Below, in pieces: positions 50,418 through 62,874 of a DNA stretch of 64,000 nucleotides (positions are counted from its first letter, which is position 1; the number at the start of each line of letters is the position of its first letter). The notes below the pieces were generated by a model, which did not search any database, was not told the DNA's origin, and saw only the letters and a list, made by a program, of their open reading frames with translations. Both the position numbers and the translations under genes were made by a program. Source of the stretch: Campylorhamphus procurvoides. Its lineage: Eukaryota; Chordata; Aves; Passeriformes; Dendrocolaptidae. Location: NCBI GenBank assembly GCA_013396655.1, contig WBMV01003159.1, positions 62,001-126,000 of the forward strand, read 5' to 3'.

Positions 50418-50500
50418 TTGTGACAAAACAGTGGCACAGCTGTCATAACAGCTGTCACACATTAATCATGACAGTGACAAATAGCATAATTACTTTATCT
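50418..50500. promoter_or_regulatory. Dense TALE/HOX/E-box motif cluster
   Basis: ACAGCTGTCA occurs twice, 12 bp apart (50436-50445 and 50448-50457). Each copy joins an E-box CAGCTG to a MEIS-type CTGTCA. ATTAATCA (reverse TGATTAAT, a PBX-HOX composite site) at 50461-50468 abuts TGACAG (50469-50474) and a further TGACA (50475-50479). Another TGACA is at 50421-50425. The combination is typical of HOX-PBX-MEIS enhancers. Conservation and activity are not tested. Confidence 0.35.
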
Positions 50501-52440
50501 GGAATATCTAGCATGCAACTCAGTATGCACCACTGCAGCGTAAGCATATCAAGCATGGTTTAATTAAAAGACATCAATATATGTTAGTCAGACATGGTCT
50601 TGGAGACACTGATACAAAATGAAAATAAAATTATTTATTGGTCCCCTTTTAGGAACACCCAAAGACCAATTACTTAGTTGACAAGGCAATTTAAATATCA
50701 CTTCCTAATCAGTCCCTTTGATGCCAGTTCTGCATGGTGAATTGAGCTACTGGCATGCATGTGTTTCTGACCCAAAACCACAGCTGTGTACTGTGTTCAA
50801 TGGTTATCGTTTCTTCCAAGATGGCTTAAATGTTCACATCTGTCTCACGTCCTTTGATTGAACAAAATGTAGCAAAATAACAAGCTTCATTGTATGCTGC
50901 TGTGTAAAACTCTTCTTTCCCACAGACTTCCCAATGGAAGCAGAATAGCGAAGTTTGTGTCACAATGTGTGCATTATGTTCTGCAATTACACCCACCAAG
51001 GCTTAAGTATTATGTAGCAATAGCCCATTATAAAGATAACTACCACAGAAAAACAGAAATCCAGCTCAGGCTCAAATGTCAAAAAACCAAAAACATTAAG
51101 AGATATTTTTTTTTCTTTTGGGACCCAATCCAGTTCAAAGATTCTTTACTTTATAATCACTTTCTGAGTCCACATGTGTATGCACGCTTTTCTGAAGATA
51201 AAATACACCCTTAAAATACTATTGCCAAGGTTCCATTCATACAGCAAATTCCACTGGTAATTACCACTCATAGTATTTTTACTTTTTGCTCCAGATTTGT
51301 TAAGCTTTGCAACTCATTTAATTCACTTATTGAATTTCTAGGGGCAGTTCATGAATTGTACTGAAGCTGACTCAATGAAATATTAATGAACCAATTTCCA
51401 CAGACTTGGATTCTTTATCTCATTGGATGGCATCAGAAAACACAGTACTGCAGACAGTATCCTTCCACCTTGCCTGCCAGAGGATTTCATTTTATTACAC
51501 AATTTTTAAAGTCCACACTCAGAATTCTTGGTAAGTTTACACCAGGAGTTTTTCAATCTCTTGCTCCAAGAAAAAATTAAGATGGAAACATTGTAATATT
51601 ATTTAGCTGAACCTCAGAATCCATGCAGCATTATTTCCTACTAATCAACAAATGAAGAATTTTATTGATTTGTTCTGGACCACAGGAAGCAAAAATTTTT
51701 CAAACACAATAAATTCTTTCAAAAATGAAAGCTTTTATTTCCCTTCTTCAGTAAGAGCTGTAAAGGGGAGAATGGCAAAATATTTCAGTAATAGGTTTCT
51801 GTGATTAGAGAATTTACATTAATGAATCCAGGATTTAAAGACTGGATTTAAGATTTCTACATTTCTTCAGGGAATCCATATGGAGCTATAATCTCCAGAA
51901 ATGCAACATGAAATTATTTCAGCCACATAGGTTTTTAAGACATCCCATGGTTAGCCTGGGATGGCTTCCATAATTACTCATAAGTTCATTAATAATTACA
52001 CATCTACCAAATGAACTGCTTGCACCTGATTCTTCTCTCATATACTTCAAGTATATAATGAATATCATTGTACTGACTTCCTCTAGGTAAGCATGGAGGA
52101 AAGACAAATGGCTTATCTTCTTTAGCATCCTGGATTTGGTGAACTAGTGGATGAGATTTTGCCAGGCTCATAAAGCAGAAACCATGCTTTCAGGATAAAC
52201 AGCTTTCTTTGTGTTCAGTTAAGTTAAACTTTGAACTTCTACCTAAATTCCCTGTTCATCCATGTTTTTAGGGTATTTTCTTTTCACATAATCAATTGCA
52301 AGATAGAAAAAAAAAAATCCGAAATCATTCCTCACTTACCTAAGTTAAGACAGTTAATGAGGGAGGTTTTCTTCCTCCCTGTTCGTGTTCATCAGATTGC
52401 TAAAAGAACTACTCTCTTTCCCTAACAACAAGAACCAGTA
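50501..52440. other. Unique DNA, nothing recognised
   Basis: No supported gene, RNA or repeat. Confidence 0.4.
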
Positions 52441-52449
52441 GGCTTTTCG

Positions 52450-52755
52450 TGTGAAAATTAGCAGCTGCTAATTGTATTTATCTCTTAGACTAAGAGGTTT
52501 ATTATTTATCTTCCCTGTTGCAGTGCCCATGTGGCAGCACTGATATTGAGCAGCTGGACAGATTGCACCCTGGAGCCACATCTGCAGCTATATAGATCGA
52601 CACCCATTTCATTGTCTCAGTGTTGGAGAAGTTTATCTTCTGTCAGCTGGATTTACTACCAACTTCATGAATTGCTAAGGATTTCCCTCTCCTCACCTCC
52701 AATCTGATTTTCCAAGCATGTTGCTGTAATTTGGTACTGATGGTTAACAGCTGAT
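52450..52755. promoter_or_regulatory. Palindrome-rich E-box cluster, candidate enhancer
   Basis: An 18-bp perfect palindrome AATTAGCAGCTGCTAATT (52456-52473) places an E-box CAGCTG between two homeodomain cores. A second inverted repeat CTCTTAG-A-CTAAGAG (52482-52496) and a third CAGTGC-N10-GCACTG (52521-52542) follow. CAGCTG recurs at 52551, 52644 and 52748, four copies in about 290 bp. The block is less AT-rich than its flanks. An enhancer bound by bHLH and homeodomain factors is the best guess. Confidence 0.35.
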
Positions 52756-53474
52756 TACTTAAGTATTTGTTCACTATTTATTATTATTATTACTATTATT
52801 GCTAACTAATTAATAGGGATATCCAGTTGGGTTTGCAAAGATAAATCTTCAGTGGTGAAGAGAATAAACTGTGATTCTCAGTGAAACTGAGAAAAGGCTG
52901 TAAAGGACTGCAAAATTCAAATCAGTATGAATTTAAATACATGAGTGCATCATGGATCATAGCTGTTTCAGTCATTTCTTAGTCTTTGAACTGACTATTT
53001 AGTAATTACTTATATTAGGGTTTTTTCTCTGAGAAAGCCAAGTTCTAAATTATTTGCTTTCCATAAAGAATAACAAAAATGCATTCTAATGCCAATAGCA
53101 ATCATATCCTAATGATAATCTGTATGTTTTCCTATTGATTTATCAAAGTAACTACAACTTTATAGACAGCCATGCGCCCACACAGTACTATCAAGTTTTC
53201 ATACAGATAACTGTCATAGTAGCAAGACAGAATCCAACAAACCATTTGGGCTAGTTCACTGGGCTAGTAATGGCCGACAGGTCTTATGTTTTCTTCTCCT
53301 CCAAGTATTTTAGAACCTTTTAACTCACACACAGTTATATTCAATAAACAGGACATTTAACCAACTTAGGACAGCATGTATTCACTCAGCTTGTCTTTGG
53401 AATGTGGCTTTTCCGATTTTTCTCGTTAGCATCAATTATATAATTATATCACAGCAGAAGTATTCTTCCTCTTT
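52756..53474. other. Unique AT-rich DNA, nothing recognised
   Basis: A short (ATT)n run lies at about 52779-52800. Nothing else was recognised. Confidence 0.4.
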
Positions 53475-53526
53475 GTTTGGTTTTGATGTTTGGTTTTTGG
53501 GGTTTCTTTGGTTGGTTTTTTTTGTT
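53475..53526 (+). repeat. G/T-only low-complexity tract
   Basis: gtttggttttgatgtttgg and gttggttttttttg units, the same recurrent G/T type. Confidence 0.65.
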
Positions 53527-56088
53527 AATTTCACTACTTACAAGATGAAAAAGAATTTGAAAAAAAGTTATATCACTTTCCCGCTTAGGAGGACTATAAA
53601 ATAAAATATCAGAAAATTGTGAATTCTTGAGTTATTTGAGTTCAACTCAAGAGGTAAAAGCGGTATTTCTACATATGCCAGTTGATATCAGTTTTCACCT
53701 CTGTTTACAGACCAGAAACTTTTTCTGTAATTCCTGTGTTTTTTATGTAACTCTCCAAAGTCCTGTGCTGTCAAGTGGTATTTCATCAATTGCTAATTGT
53801 GTTTGCATCAAGTTAACAGCACACGTATTGGATTCCTCCAGCCTTCTTCTCCAGTTACTGGTTTTGTGAACCTAAAACTGAAGCCATAAGTCCCATGTCC
53901 CACCATTTAAGACAGATAAATGATGTCATTAGCATGTTCTCTACATTTCTAGGAGAACTGGTCTCCACTGCAATATGACATGTGTTAGCCAAAAGAACTC
54001 AAAGCAAATTTTGACTACCTCTACATAGTATAAAAGAGTGCTGCAATAGAGTCAGAAATCAGAAGCATTTTCAAAAGGAATGGAAGGGATCAAAGTATAA
54101 TCTGATGTGCCATGAATGTATCCAAAACTTTGTTCACTCAGTATAGGTTTATATGAAAAGCTCTGAGCAGAATTCCACCAGTAACAGTGTTTCTAAAACA
54201 GAGCTGAGAAGGAAGTTGAGTAGAAGAAAGAAATAAAACACTCTGAATGCTTAAATGACAAAATAAGCAGTAATGTAAAAGGTTCCTTCTTTCCATCTCC
54301 ATAATTTCTAAATATTAAAATAGTTCGGTTTCATCAGTTTTTGAACAAGATATTCATATTCCAAATGACCATTTGCAGAAGATTAAGACTTGACAGTTTG
54401 CTCTTCATAACTGTATCTGCAGTTCTCACTGCATCTCTTCATTAAAGTTCGCAATTGAATCACTAAAGCAAAATTCAACAATATTTTATGAAAACACAAT
54501 AGATAGTCAGTCTTGTTTAAACATTTTTGTGTTCAGTGATGTTTTATTTTTCATCATGGCTCATTAAGATTTCATTCTGAATATCTGGGATATATATTTC
54601 CAATGTTTAAATTAAGCCCTGTAAAATCCCAAATTAAAGCAGTGATGTGTACCAGTTAAGTGTAGCCTTATGCATAAAAATATAGCATGAATTAACCAAA
54701 TATAAATTTACTCATCCATATAAGTACAGTGAAGCAGATATTTTTAATGAATTGGATATCAGGTTAACCTTAGGAAAAGGTTAGGACTTTCAGTATCCCA
54801 TCAATCTTTATGAATTATTGTTGTGTTCTGTGTGTAAAATAACTGATTTTAATTCATACAATATTCATGACTATGTCAAAGGTATACCCAGAGAAATACC
54901 TACAGAAGAAGAAAACCTTAAATCTGACCTACTCTCACTCCTTCTGTGAAGGATGCTACTTTTAATGCCATGCATGCACTTGTATGTTTTTGTTACATTT
55001 CACACTGCACAGAAGGACTGGGCAACAGCAGGCTGTTGAGACAGTCACCTTTATAAAAATCTTCAATTAGAATCATCAGCCCTTATATTTGGCAGATTGT
55101 GGCTGTATGGATCTACAGATAAGATTTCCTGTTCAGCCTTCGTATACCCAGTACGTTTTAGGGTGACAGATCTAAGCCATGAGCAGGACTTCATATTCCT
55201 TACTGAAATTTCCACCACCTGGTCTTGTTTGCAAGAACTACAGCAAAAAAATCTACAACCTTTTAGGGCAACAGTATATTAGGACTGTGTTTGGACAATA
55301 AAAGTTGCTGTTCTGAGAAATAGAAAAGACACCTTTACTCAGATATTCTCCAGCATCTCATCCTCATGTCTAGCTGTGTTTCTTCTCCAATCATGTTGTA
55401 GTAGTCACGCTATGTGACCTTGCAATCTTTTCTAAATATGACAGTGAATATGAGCATGAAAATACTTTTTTTTTTGCAGTGTGTGCACATCTACAATAGA
55501 AACATTAATGATGTCCATCTGCAGTAGTGTATGTTTTTTGTTAGAATTATGAGTTATATTTTTGAATTAAGAGTGGAAGTAAGGAAAAGGAAAGCAACAA
55601 CACTGGTGTTATTGAGATGTGATAGCAAAGTTCCTCTAAAGAGATTATTCACATGGGTAGCCCCAAACAACCCCGATAGTCTGTGTAGCTTGTTATTGAA
55701 CAGCATACAAACTAAGGAATATTCAAAAAGGGGGCCCATTTATTTTGTCTCATGGGAGTATGAATCGTATTTTGAACGTTTAAGGGAAAAGAAGATAAAT
55801 TTTTGAGCTACTTTTGTCATTCATGCTTTCCTATCTTTTCATTAGATGTATCAAATATAAGTCTGATCAAATTGTTAGATTTTAGAAAAATTCTTCACAA
55901 CTGTGTTAGAAGTACATTTATATTTTTTAGATTAATTCTGCAAATGCTCTTCTGAAAGCATGAACTCAGATCTGGTAATGCTTACATATGTTTAATGAAT
56001 AACTCACAGACAGTTAAACAGAGTCTAAGTATATATAGTCTAGAGACTTTTGACATGGCATCTTCTTGGGTGCGTTTTTTCATGTTTT
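53527..56088. other. Unique AT-rich DNA, nothing recognised
   Basis: No supported gene or element. The short open frames overlap on both strands without domains. Confidence 0.4.
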
Positions 56089-56190
56089 CAGGCTTAGTTT
56101 GGGGGTTTTGTTTGTTTTGGTTTGGTATTTGTAGGACTTTTTTGATTTGTTTGTTTGGAGGTTTTTGTTTTGTTTTGTTTATTTGTTTGA
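56089..56190 (+). repeat. G/T-only low-complexity tract
   Basis: Units tttgggggttttgtttg, ttttggtttggt and ttttgttttgtttatttg. Open frames through it on both strands are compositional. Confidence 0.7.
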
Positions 56191-57174
56191 TGTAATTATT
56201 GCTTAGGCATAAGGCAACATAAATACATCCCTTTGATTCCAGACCTAAGCATTTCTCACCAGTGTGGATCACTCACTCCCTCACTTAGAGCTTTCTTAGA
56301 GATTTCTGCTGTGGTGTTGTTTGGGTGCTGCAATTGTTCTCTTAGAGTCATCATCAAAAGCAGCAACAAGCACTCTGAGTACAAAGTTGCATTCAAAGTC
56401 TACAGGCTTGAGGGGTTTAGGTGATTTGAAAAATTAGACTATTATATTCTATTTTATCAGTTCAGCTTGATGCACACATGAATCACTAGTGCACCATGAA
56501 GAAAAAAGCAAAAAATATGTTATGATTGGTCAGCACTATAGAGGAAATGTTTGGGAATAAGTTTTAAACTTTGTGCAGTTTTGAGATCACCATGGGCCAT
56601 GTATATTTTCATCCCACACAAAATGAATCACAACTCACATTATGGAACTAGATATCCAGGTGTCACATTCACATCCTGAATGTTCTGTTTTTTCTATGAT
56701 GCATAAGCATACTTAATATTTAAGGATAAAAATCAAACATTCTCTGGCTCAGTGCCCAAGTACATGGTTGAAATTGATACACTCCTATGACATTATAACA
56801 GGTGTGCTTTCTCATATCACTACATAATTTTTATTTTAAACCATATTTAATGATGATATAATCATCATAATCCAATGACTCACTAACAACAGCATCCTTA
56901 GTATAATAACCATTTTACAGTTCAGTACTGAGTCTAACAGAAGGACATAAAACTCCATGAAAATAGAGTAAGAACTTTTCAGCAGAGCAGATCACTGGCC
57001 TTCTTATTATCTCCTAACAGCAAAAAGAAATATTCAGTAAAATTTACTTTGGTTTAGGAAAGCAAAATGTTGTTTGACCTTGTAGAATAAATTATGCCAA
57101 ATTAAGCTGTGAGTCACTATCTTGGGAAGCACTTGTGCTGAGCTGAATCTTTGAAAGATCTATCCCATAGAAAA
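56191..57174. other. Unique DNA, nothing recognised
   Basis: No supported gene or element. Confidence 0.4.
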
Positions 57175-57205
57175 GCTTTTCTTTCTTTCTTTCTTTTTTT
57201 TTCCC
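57175..57205 (+). repeat. (CTTT)n and T-run
   Basis: ctttctttctttc followed by a T-run and cccc. A poly-A run of the forward strand follows at 57244. Confidence 0.8.
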
Positions 57206-60200
57206 CTAAAGAATTACTTTGCCTCCAAACATGTTAATTAGTAAAAAAAAAAAAATAAATCAGAAGAGACCAGATTCCATCTACATACAGAATGTTAGGT
57301 CCACACACACCTGTAGTATTATGTTAGTTTGCAATTTATGCTGAAATTCTAGCTTTCTTTCTGTTTCTTTTTAAAATTACAAGTATTTTAGTAGTCTTAA
57401 AATAACCACTACAGTAAGAGTTCCCTCTTAAAAAAACTATGTCAATGTTTACCTGATGATTACACTGTACTGAGAAGGGAATATGTTACATAAGTGGTAA
57501 TTCATTCAACAGAAGCAGAAGATATGAATAGGAGAAATTGGGTTAAAATTTTCAAGGACCACACACCCCTGAAACAAATCCCTAAATGGTGGATGTAGTG
57601 ACAAAAAGTAGTTAGATGTCTACCCAAACAGAGAAAGAAGGACAAGGTGAATGAAGCACAATGAAGAACACCCCTGGAAGACCTGCTAAATTGGGAGCAC
57701 GTGCCTTGGCACTGTTGGTATGCAAAGTAACAAGTCAGCCAATGTCTAGAGCCAACTGAGAAGCAAACATGCATTCTGCATAGGGTTCCAAAGGCGTTTT
57801 GTAAGCTGAATACATAGAGAGAAAATTTTGTTTATAGCTAAAATAACCATAACAGATGTCTGTAAAAGAGCTGCTTGTATGAGCCATCATTGCTAGAATG
57901 CAGCATGCCTAGCATGGAAAAATATTTAATTGTCATTGTCCATGTGGTTAAGTAATTTAATATCTTCTCTGAAGATGGAACATTAGATCTATGTGTGAGA
58001 AAGCTCTCTGTATTACCAATCATGGTGACACTGTCCCATGGGCAAATCTTTCTCCTCAATATACAGGTCCAAGAAGACAGTTCTCATCTAGTCTAAGTGG
58101 CTTGAGAGGTTAACCGTTGCCACAGATGAAAACATGGCTAGAACACTTCATGAACTTTCACATTAACTACCAAAACTTCTTTTTCATCATTTCTCTCCAC
58201 AACCCTTAGGCCATTTAGCAACAGCTTGTAAAAATACCAGGCTATTTATAGAAATCCATACTTACTTATTATGAACCTGGTAAATTATGTTGGAAAACTG
58301 AAGGCATTTAGGTTGTATGAAAAGTAAATGAAACCTTAAAAACAGCCAGAGGTTGGGTAGACTAAATTCTTTAAACTTGAGCTCCACAGGTTTCAAAGTA
58401 TCTAGGACAGAAAGTAACCATTACAACAATAAGAAGAACTAAAGTTTTCATAGAACTACTGCATACTAACATTAGTCTTTCAAAGAAATAGTGAACAATA
58501 AATAGGTCCATTTCATTGTAGGTCTGCTATGATTCATGTGTTAATAAAAAACGTGCAACTTCTGCCCATAGTACCTGAAAAGGATGAGGAAACCACACAG
58601 CTCTTTTTTTGTATGCACTACACAAGATAACTGAACAAAAGAAAAGAGTCAGGACATATATTACATATATTTTAAAATGTATGAATGAAATGTTTGTGCT
58701 GAGCAATACTTAATATCCATGATTGATTATGCATAATTTTTCAAGAGCAATATCTAGTACATTAAATTAAGAAATTGAAAATTATATGATAAACCCATTA
58801 ATTCAAGAAAGACCAGCCAAGCCAATGCAAAAGTTTTGAATAAAAGAACCTCTTAAAAAAAAAAGAAAACAAAGAAAAGAAAAAATATCTGGGAAAAGAA
58901 ATTGAAAAGGAAAGGAAATTACTACATGTTACTATAACTGGGACAGATTGTATCAAAGGATTATTAGAATTTGGAGGAAAACATTATTATTTTCTAAATT
59001 GAATTGGATTATTTATTACAGGTCTAAAAAGTATTGAACACAAGGAAGATTCCAAGCAAATATTAGATTAGATAGGGAAATAATATAATTGAAATCAGTG
59101 GCTCTGAGATAAATCTCTATACAAACATTACAAATATTAAATTCTCCTTCACATAGCTCTGATCTGATAAGAATAGCTTTACATTTTCTATATGCCTAGT
59201 CCTGTAGTTCTAGTCTCTACCTATGTAGAAAAACTATTAGCCACATTTTGATTGCAGGAAATACCAAGTTCAGCAGAAGGACCACGTTGAAGAGATATTT
59301 TTTCATCCTAATCAAGTCCCATCTCACACTTCATATTTCACAGGCCTTCTGTGTGACCAGATTCTCTATATTCAAAAGAGAATAAAATGGCATACAACGG
59401 CACTTCTACGTTTCTAATATTATTCATTTTTGCAGTGTAGACATCACTTTTCCAAAGCTGGGAAACTGAACATGTTGAAATGCCAAGTTTCATTGCCTGC
59501 TGCCAAGGCCAAATAGAATTTCTCTAGGTCTTTTCATCCTTTAGTGCTTTCTAACAAGAACTCAGAAGAAATATATAGTGAACCTTAGAACTATACACTC
59601 ATGTAGATTATTAAATCTACAGATGTCTGCAGATGAAAGATGATAGTAATGTGTGAATGTAATTTCAAAGACAGAAAATGCAGTTTGCATCTAGCTTACA
59701 GCTCTTGTTACTGGCATGTGGCTCTAGAGCAGTCCAAACTGACCCTTCTTATACTTGCTGGACAATTTGGTCTTAAATGAAAACAATCAGGGAATTTGAA
59801 ATCTGAATAAATATTCAGCATTTTTGGTAATAATTAGTAGGCGAATCTTTTCCTTTACCAGATTTTGAACTCTTTATCCAAGTAGTTTGTAAGCCTTTGG
59901 AATTTGTAAATGTTATCATACTCCTCTGATGAGACCATTTTTTCTCATATGCTCTAGATGTGATTTTTGTTATCACTTTCACACCACAAAAGTGTTTTGC
60001 TGGTCTTCATAGGCCTTTAAATCAACAATTAGGTTAAAAATGTCACAGCCAGAGGCAGCATCTTCACCATATGCCAGTTGAGAGTCCATGCTACATCTGG
60101 CTACATTTTGGGACACCTGGCCAAGTGTTAGTTCTGATGTCACAAGCCAAGAAGCAAAATCAGAACTGTACACAATGAAACCAGAGAAGAATGCATTCAC

Positions 60201-60354
60201 TATTTTCCCTTGTTAACAAATTCTATCCCAGTCTCTCTTTATCATGCTGATAAGAGAGAACTGGTCACTTGGAAGAAAGAGAGGGAATTTCATTTCAATT
60301 GTAGTCAAACTACTTCATGTAAATCTTGATGTTACAGTAAGTCAAGAGCGTCAG
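57206..60354. other. Unique AT-rich DNA, nothing recognised
   Basis: It contains A-rich runs (57244-57260, 58855-58885) but no gene or transposable element that I can support. Confidence 0.4.
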
Positions 60355-60369
60355 GATTTGAGAGTTGTA

Positions 60370-60490
60370 GTGTTGTTGGGGATTTTTGTGGGCTTTTTTA
60401 GTTGTTGTTTTGCAAAAAAACCCAAACAAATAAAACAAACAAAAAAACCCAAACCAACCAAAAAAAAAAAAACCAAAACAAAAAACAATG
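60370..60490. repeat. G/T tract joined to A/C tract
   Basis: A G/T-rich stretch (tgttgttggggatttttg to gttgttttg) is followed directly by an A/C-only stretch (caaaaaaacccaaac to aaaaccaaaac). The two halves are partly complementary and could fold back. Frames through it (Lys/Pro/Thr-rich or Phe/Gly-rich) are artefacts. Confidence 0.7.
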
Positions 60491-60619
60491 GTGGATATGC
60501 ACTGATTTTGGTTATTTTTAAAGTGCATTCTTCTCCAGGTAAAATGTTTCCCAGCAAGGCAATTATAAAACCAAATCTCCTTAACTCATAATATTTGTAT
60601 TAAACTTCAAATCAGTATA

Positions 60620-60960
60620 CAGATGAAGCCAACTCCTTTTTCCCCAGGAAGGACCACCGAACTGCAGGAACATGGCAGACTAGCTTCCTCAACCACAATC
60701 TCCAAGTGCTGGGCTCAAGGAGGTCAGCTCTAGGTAATCTATGATTCCTGAGACTTAAGGGGGAAGAAGCAGGCACAGTGTCACTGCACAAGACCTTCAA
60801 ACTTTGCTGCTAATTACCCAACGGTACTGCATGAAGGCCCTGCAGGTGTGTTCTGTCAGCATGCTGACTCTGCTTTGCGACCTGTCACTATCCTCATCAG
60901 CACTGTCAGAATTTGAGCACCTCGTTAACATCTGTGAATTAATTTCATCTCTGAGCTAAA
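60620..60960. promoter_or_regulatory. GC-richer block with MARE-like palindrome, candidate regulatory element
   Basis: A perfect 14-bp palindrome GTCAGCATGCTGAC lies at 60855-60868. Its right half continues as TGCTGACTCTGCT, matching the MAF/AP-1 type consensus TGCTGACTCAGCA at 11 of 13 positions. Homeodomain-like words (gctaattaccc, gtgaattaatttc) are nearby. The block is less AT-rich than its surroundings. I see no coding frame I recognise. Confidence 0.25.
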
Positions 60961-62486
60961 AAAAAAGCCCCACCTTCCCCACTGTGCAGACAAGACTCCT
61001 ACTCAGAGCATAAGGAAGCATTAATTTCTTACATACAACCAGTATTTTAGGTAACACAGATTCTAAATTTATGAAGAAAAATATGTCTTCTAGACAAGGA
61101 CCTGTGTCTTTACTGACCTCCCCTGGGAGTCATCTCTTTATGTGGTTTCAAGGCTGAAACAAAATCTCAGGAATCGTCCATGTGCTACAGTCGGACCATA
61201 CGTTTTGCTTCTGTCCTGATAACAATTTTAACTGTTATTACTTCTCAGAAGGAATATAAGTAGATTAACTAACATGCATTAATCATGTGGGTTCTTCAGA
61301 AGAACATAGAGAATAGTAATCTGACAGAAGATAAGATTTTGTGATTTTCTCCTTCTGAGAGTCCATCATTAGATAAATATATGCATGTAGTTGTTTGGCA
61401 ACTACCTGAAGATGCACTGATCATTCAATCCTTTTACTATTCACGTTTCTTATGTGATGATACATGACTGCCTTATTCATTTATGACCTGCATTACTGAA
61501 ATTTTACCTGAAGTGTTCTGTGAAGTGTTCACATGTGAATAAAGGTTAGAAAAATGGGTTAAAGGATGAAGAATTAGGACAGAAGAAATATTTATCAATT
61601 GCATTTTTATTACCATTTGCAAATATATGTTACTTATTTGCATTTACCCTTTACAATGAGCAAGGCTTATTTCACTTTTCTGAGATACTTACAAACACAT
61701 TTAATGAACTTTTAATTGCTTCATGCTTAATCCTCACAGTTACACCTTTTCCCTGTATGTACCACATTGGTGTTTTTGCTATATCTGAAACACAGATGGA
61801 AAGTGAAATTTCCAAGAACCTAAATGACATCACACAGAAATCCCAGAAGCTTTTAGCTCTTAAGTGTTTCTGAAAATTGTATTGAAGTTCTGTGGAACAA
61901 ATATAAATCTTACTCCATCTTCCATATATTTTTGATGCTGTAATTGCAAATTGTAACTCTTTCTGAAAATGTAGCTATTGCTGGCATATACAAAATACTG
62001 TTTTCCTAGCAATCTAGTGTTATCCTGGCACCAACCAGGATCCTGTCCACTGAGAAAATAATCTTTTATCACATTATCACACAAAAATGTCATCACTTAT
62101 CATAAGTCTCAACTTTCAAAGATGACTTTTAATTTTTTGAGGACAAACAAGGAAAACTGTTTCCTACTTTGCCAAATTACTTCTATATGTAGTTGTATCA
62201 ACGAAGTATTAACTGTCACCTAAAAATGTTATTTCCAGTGGTAAATCCAGTTGCTTGTGACAGGAAGGAATTGACATAAGAGTATTTGTGGAAGATGGAA
62301 AAAAATTATGGAGAAGACACTTACAGGTATTTGTTTTAGTCTGGGTAAGGTACATCTGGTTCCACAGTGCAAGCAGGGTTAAAGCATAGGTTAGAAAACT
62401 CTCAAAGAAGCTGCAAGTATACAGTATGAGTCTAGTGATGGTGAAAAGTGAGAAACCTTGCTATTCTTTAAAGGTGTTACATTACA
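60961..62486. other. Unique AT-rich DNA, nothing recognised
   Basis: No supported gene or element. Confidence 0.4.
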
Positions 62487-62874
62487 GGGATGGAACCTCT
62501 TTCCTGTGAGGAAAGACTGAAAGAGTTGAGCTTGTTCAGTCTGGACAAGAGAAGGCTCTGGGAAGACCTCACTGCAGTCTTTCAGTACTGAAATGGGACC
62601 TATAAGTTTTTAGCAGGGCCTGTTGAGATAGGTCAAGGGGTGATGGCTTTAAACTGAAAGAGGGTAGATTCAGACTAGATATAAGGAAGAAATCTTTTTA
62701 CGAAGAGGGTGGTGAAACACTGGCAGAATTTGCTCAGACACATGGTAGATGCCCCATCACTAGGATCATACAGAGCTCTGAGCAACCTGTTCTGGTTGAA
62801 GGTGTCCCCTCCTATGGCAGAGGGGTGGGACTAGATGACCACGAAAGGTCACTTCCAACCCAAGTTATTCTATA
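62487..62874 (+). mobile_element. CR1 LINE 3' end, forward strand
   Basis: A 5'-truncated CR1 copy in forward orientation. It starts near the end of ORF2 (tttcctgtgaggaaagact, ttgttcagtctggacaagag), passes through the 3' untranslated region (ctagatataaggaagaaat, ggtgtcccctcctatgg, ggactagatgacc) and ends at one tail octamer, attctata, at 62867-62874. No coding capacity remains. Confidence 0.92.

Noticed and set aside
60612..60800. Reverse-strand 62-codon open frame in a GC-richer block
   Set aside because: No known domain or splice context. The block is more likely non-coding.
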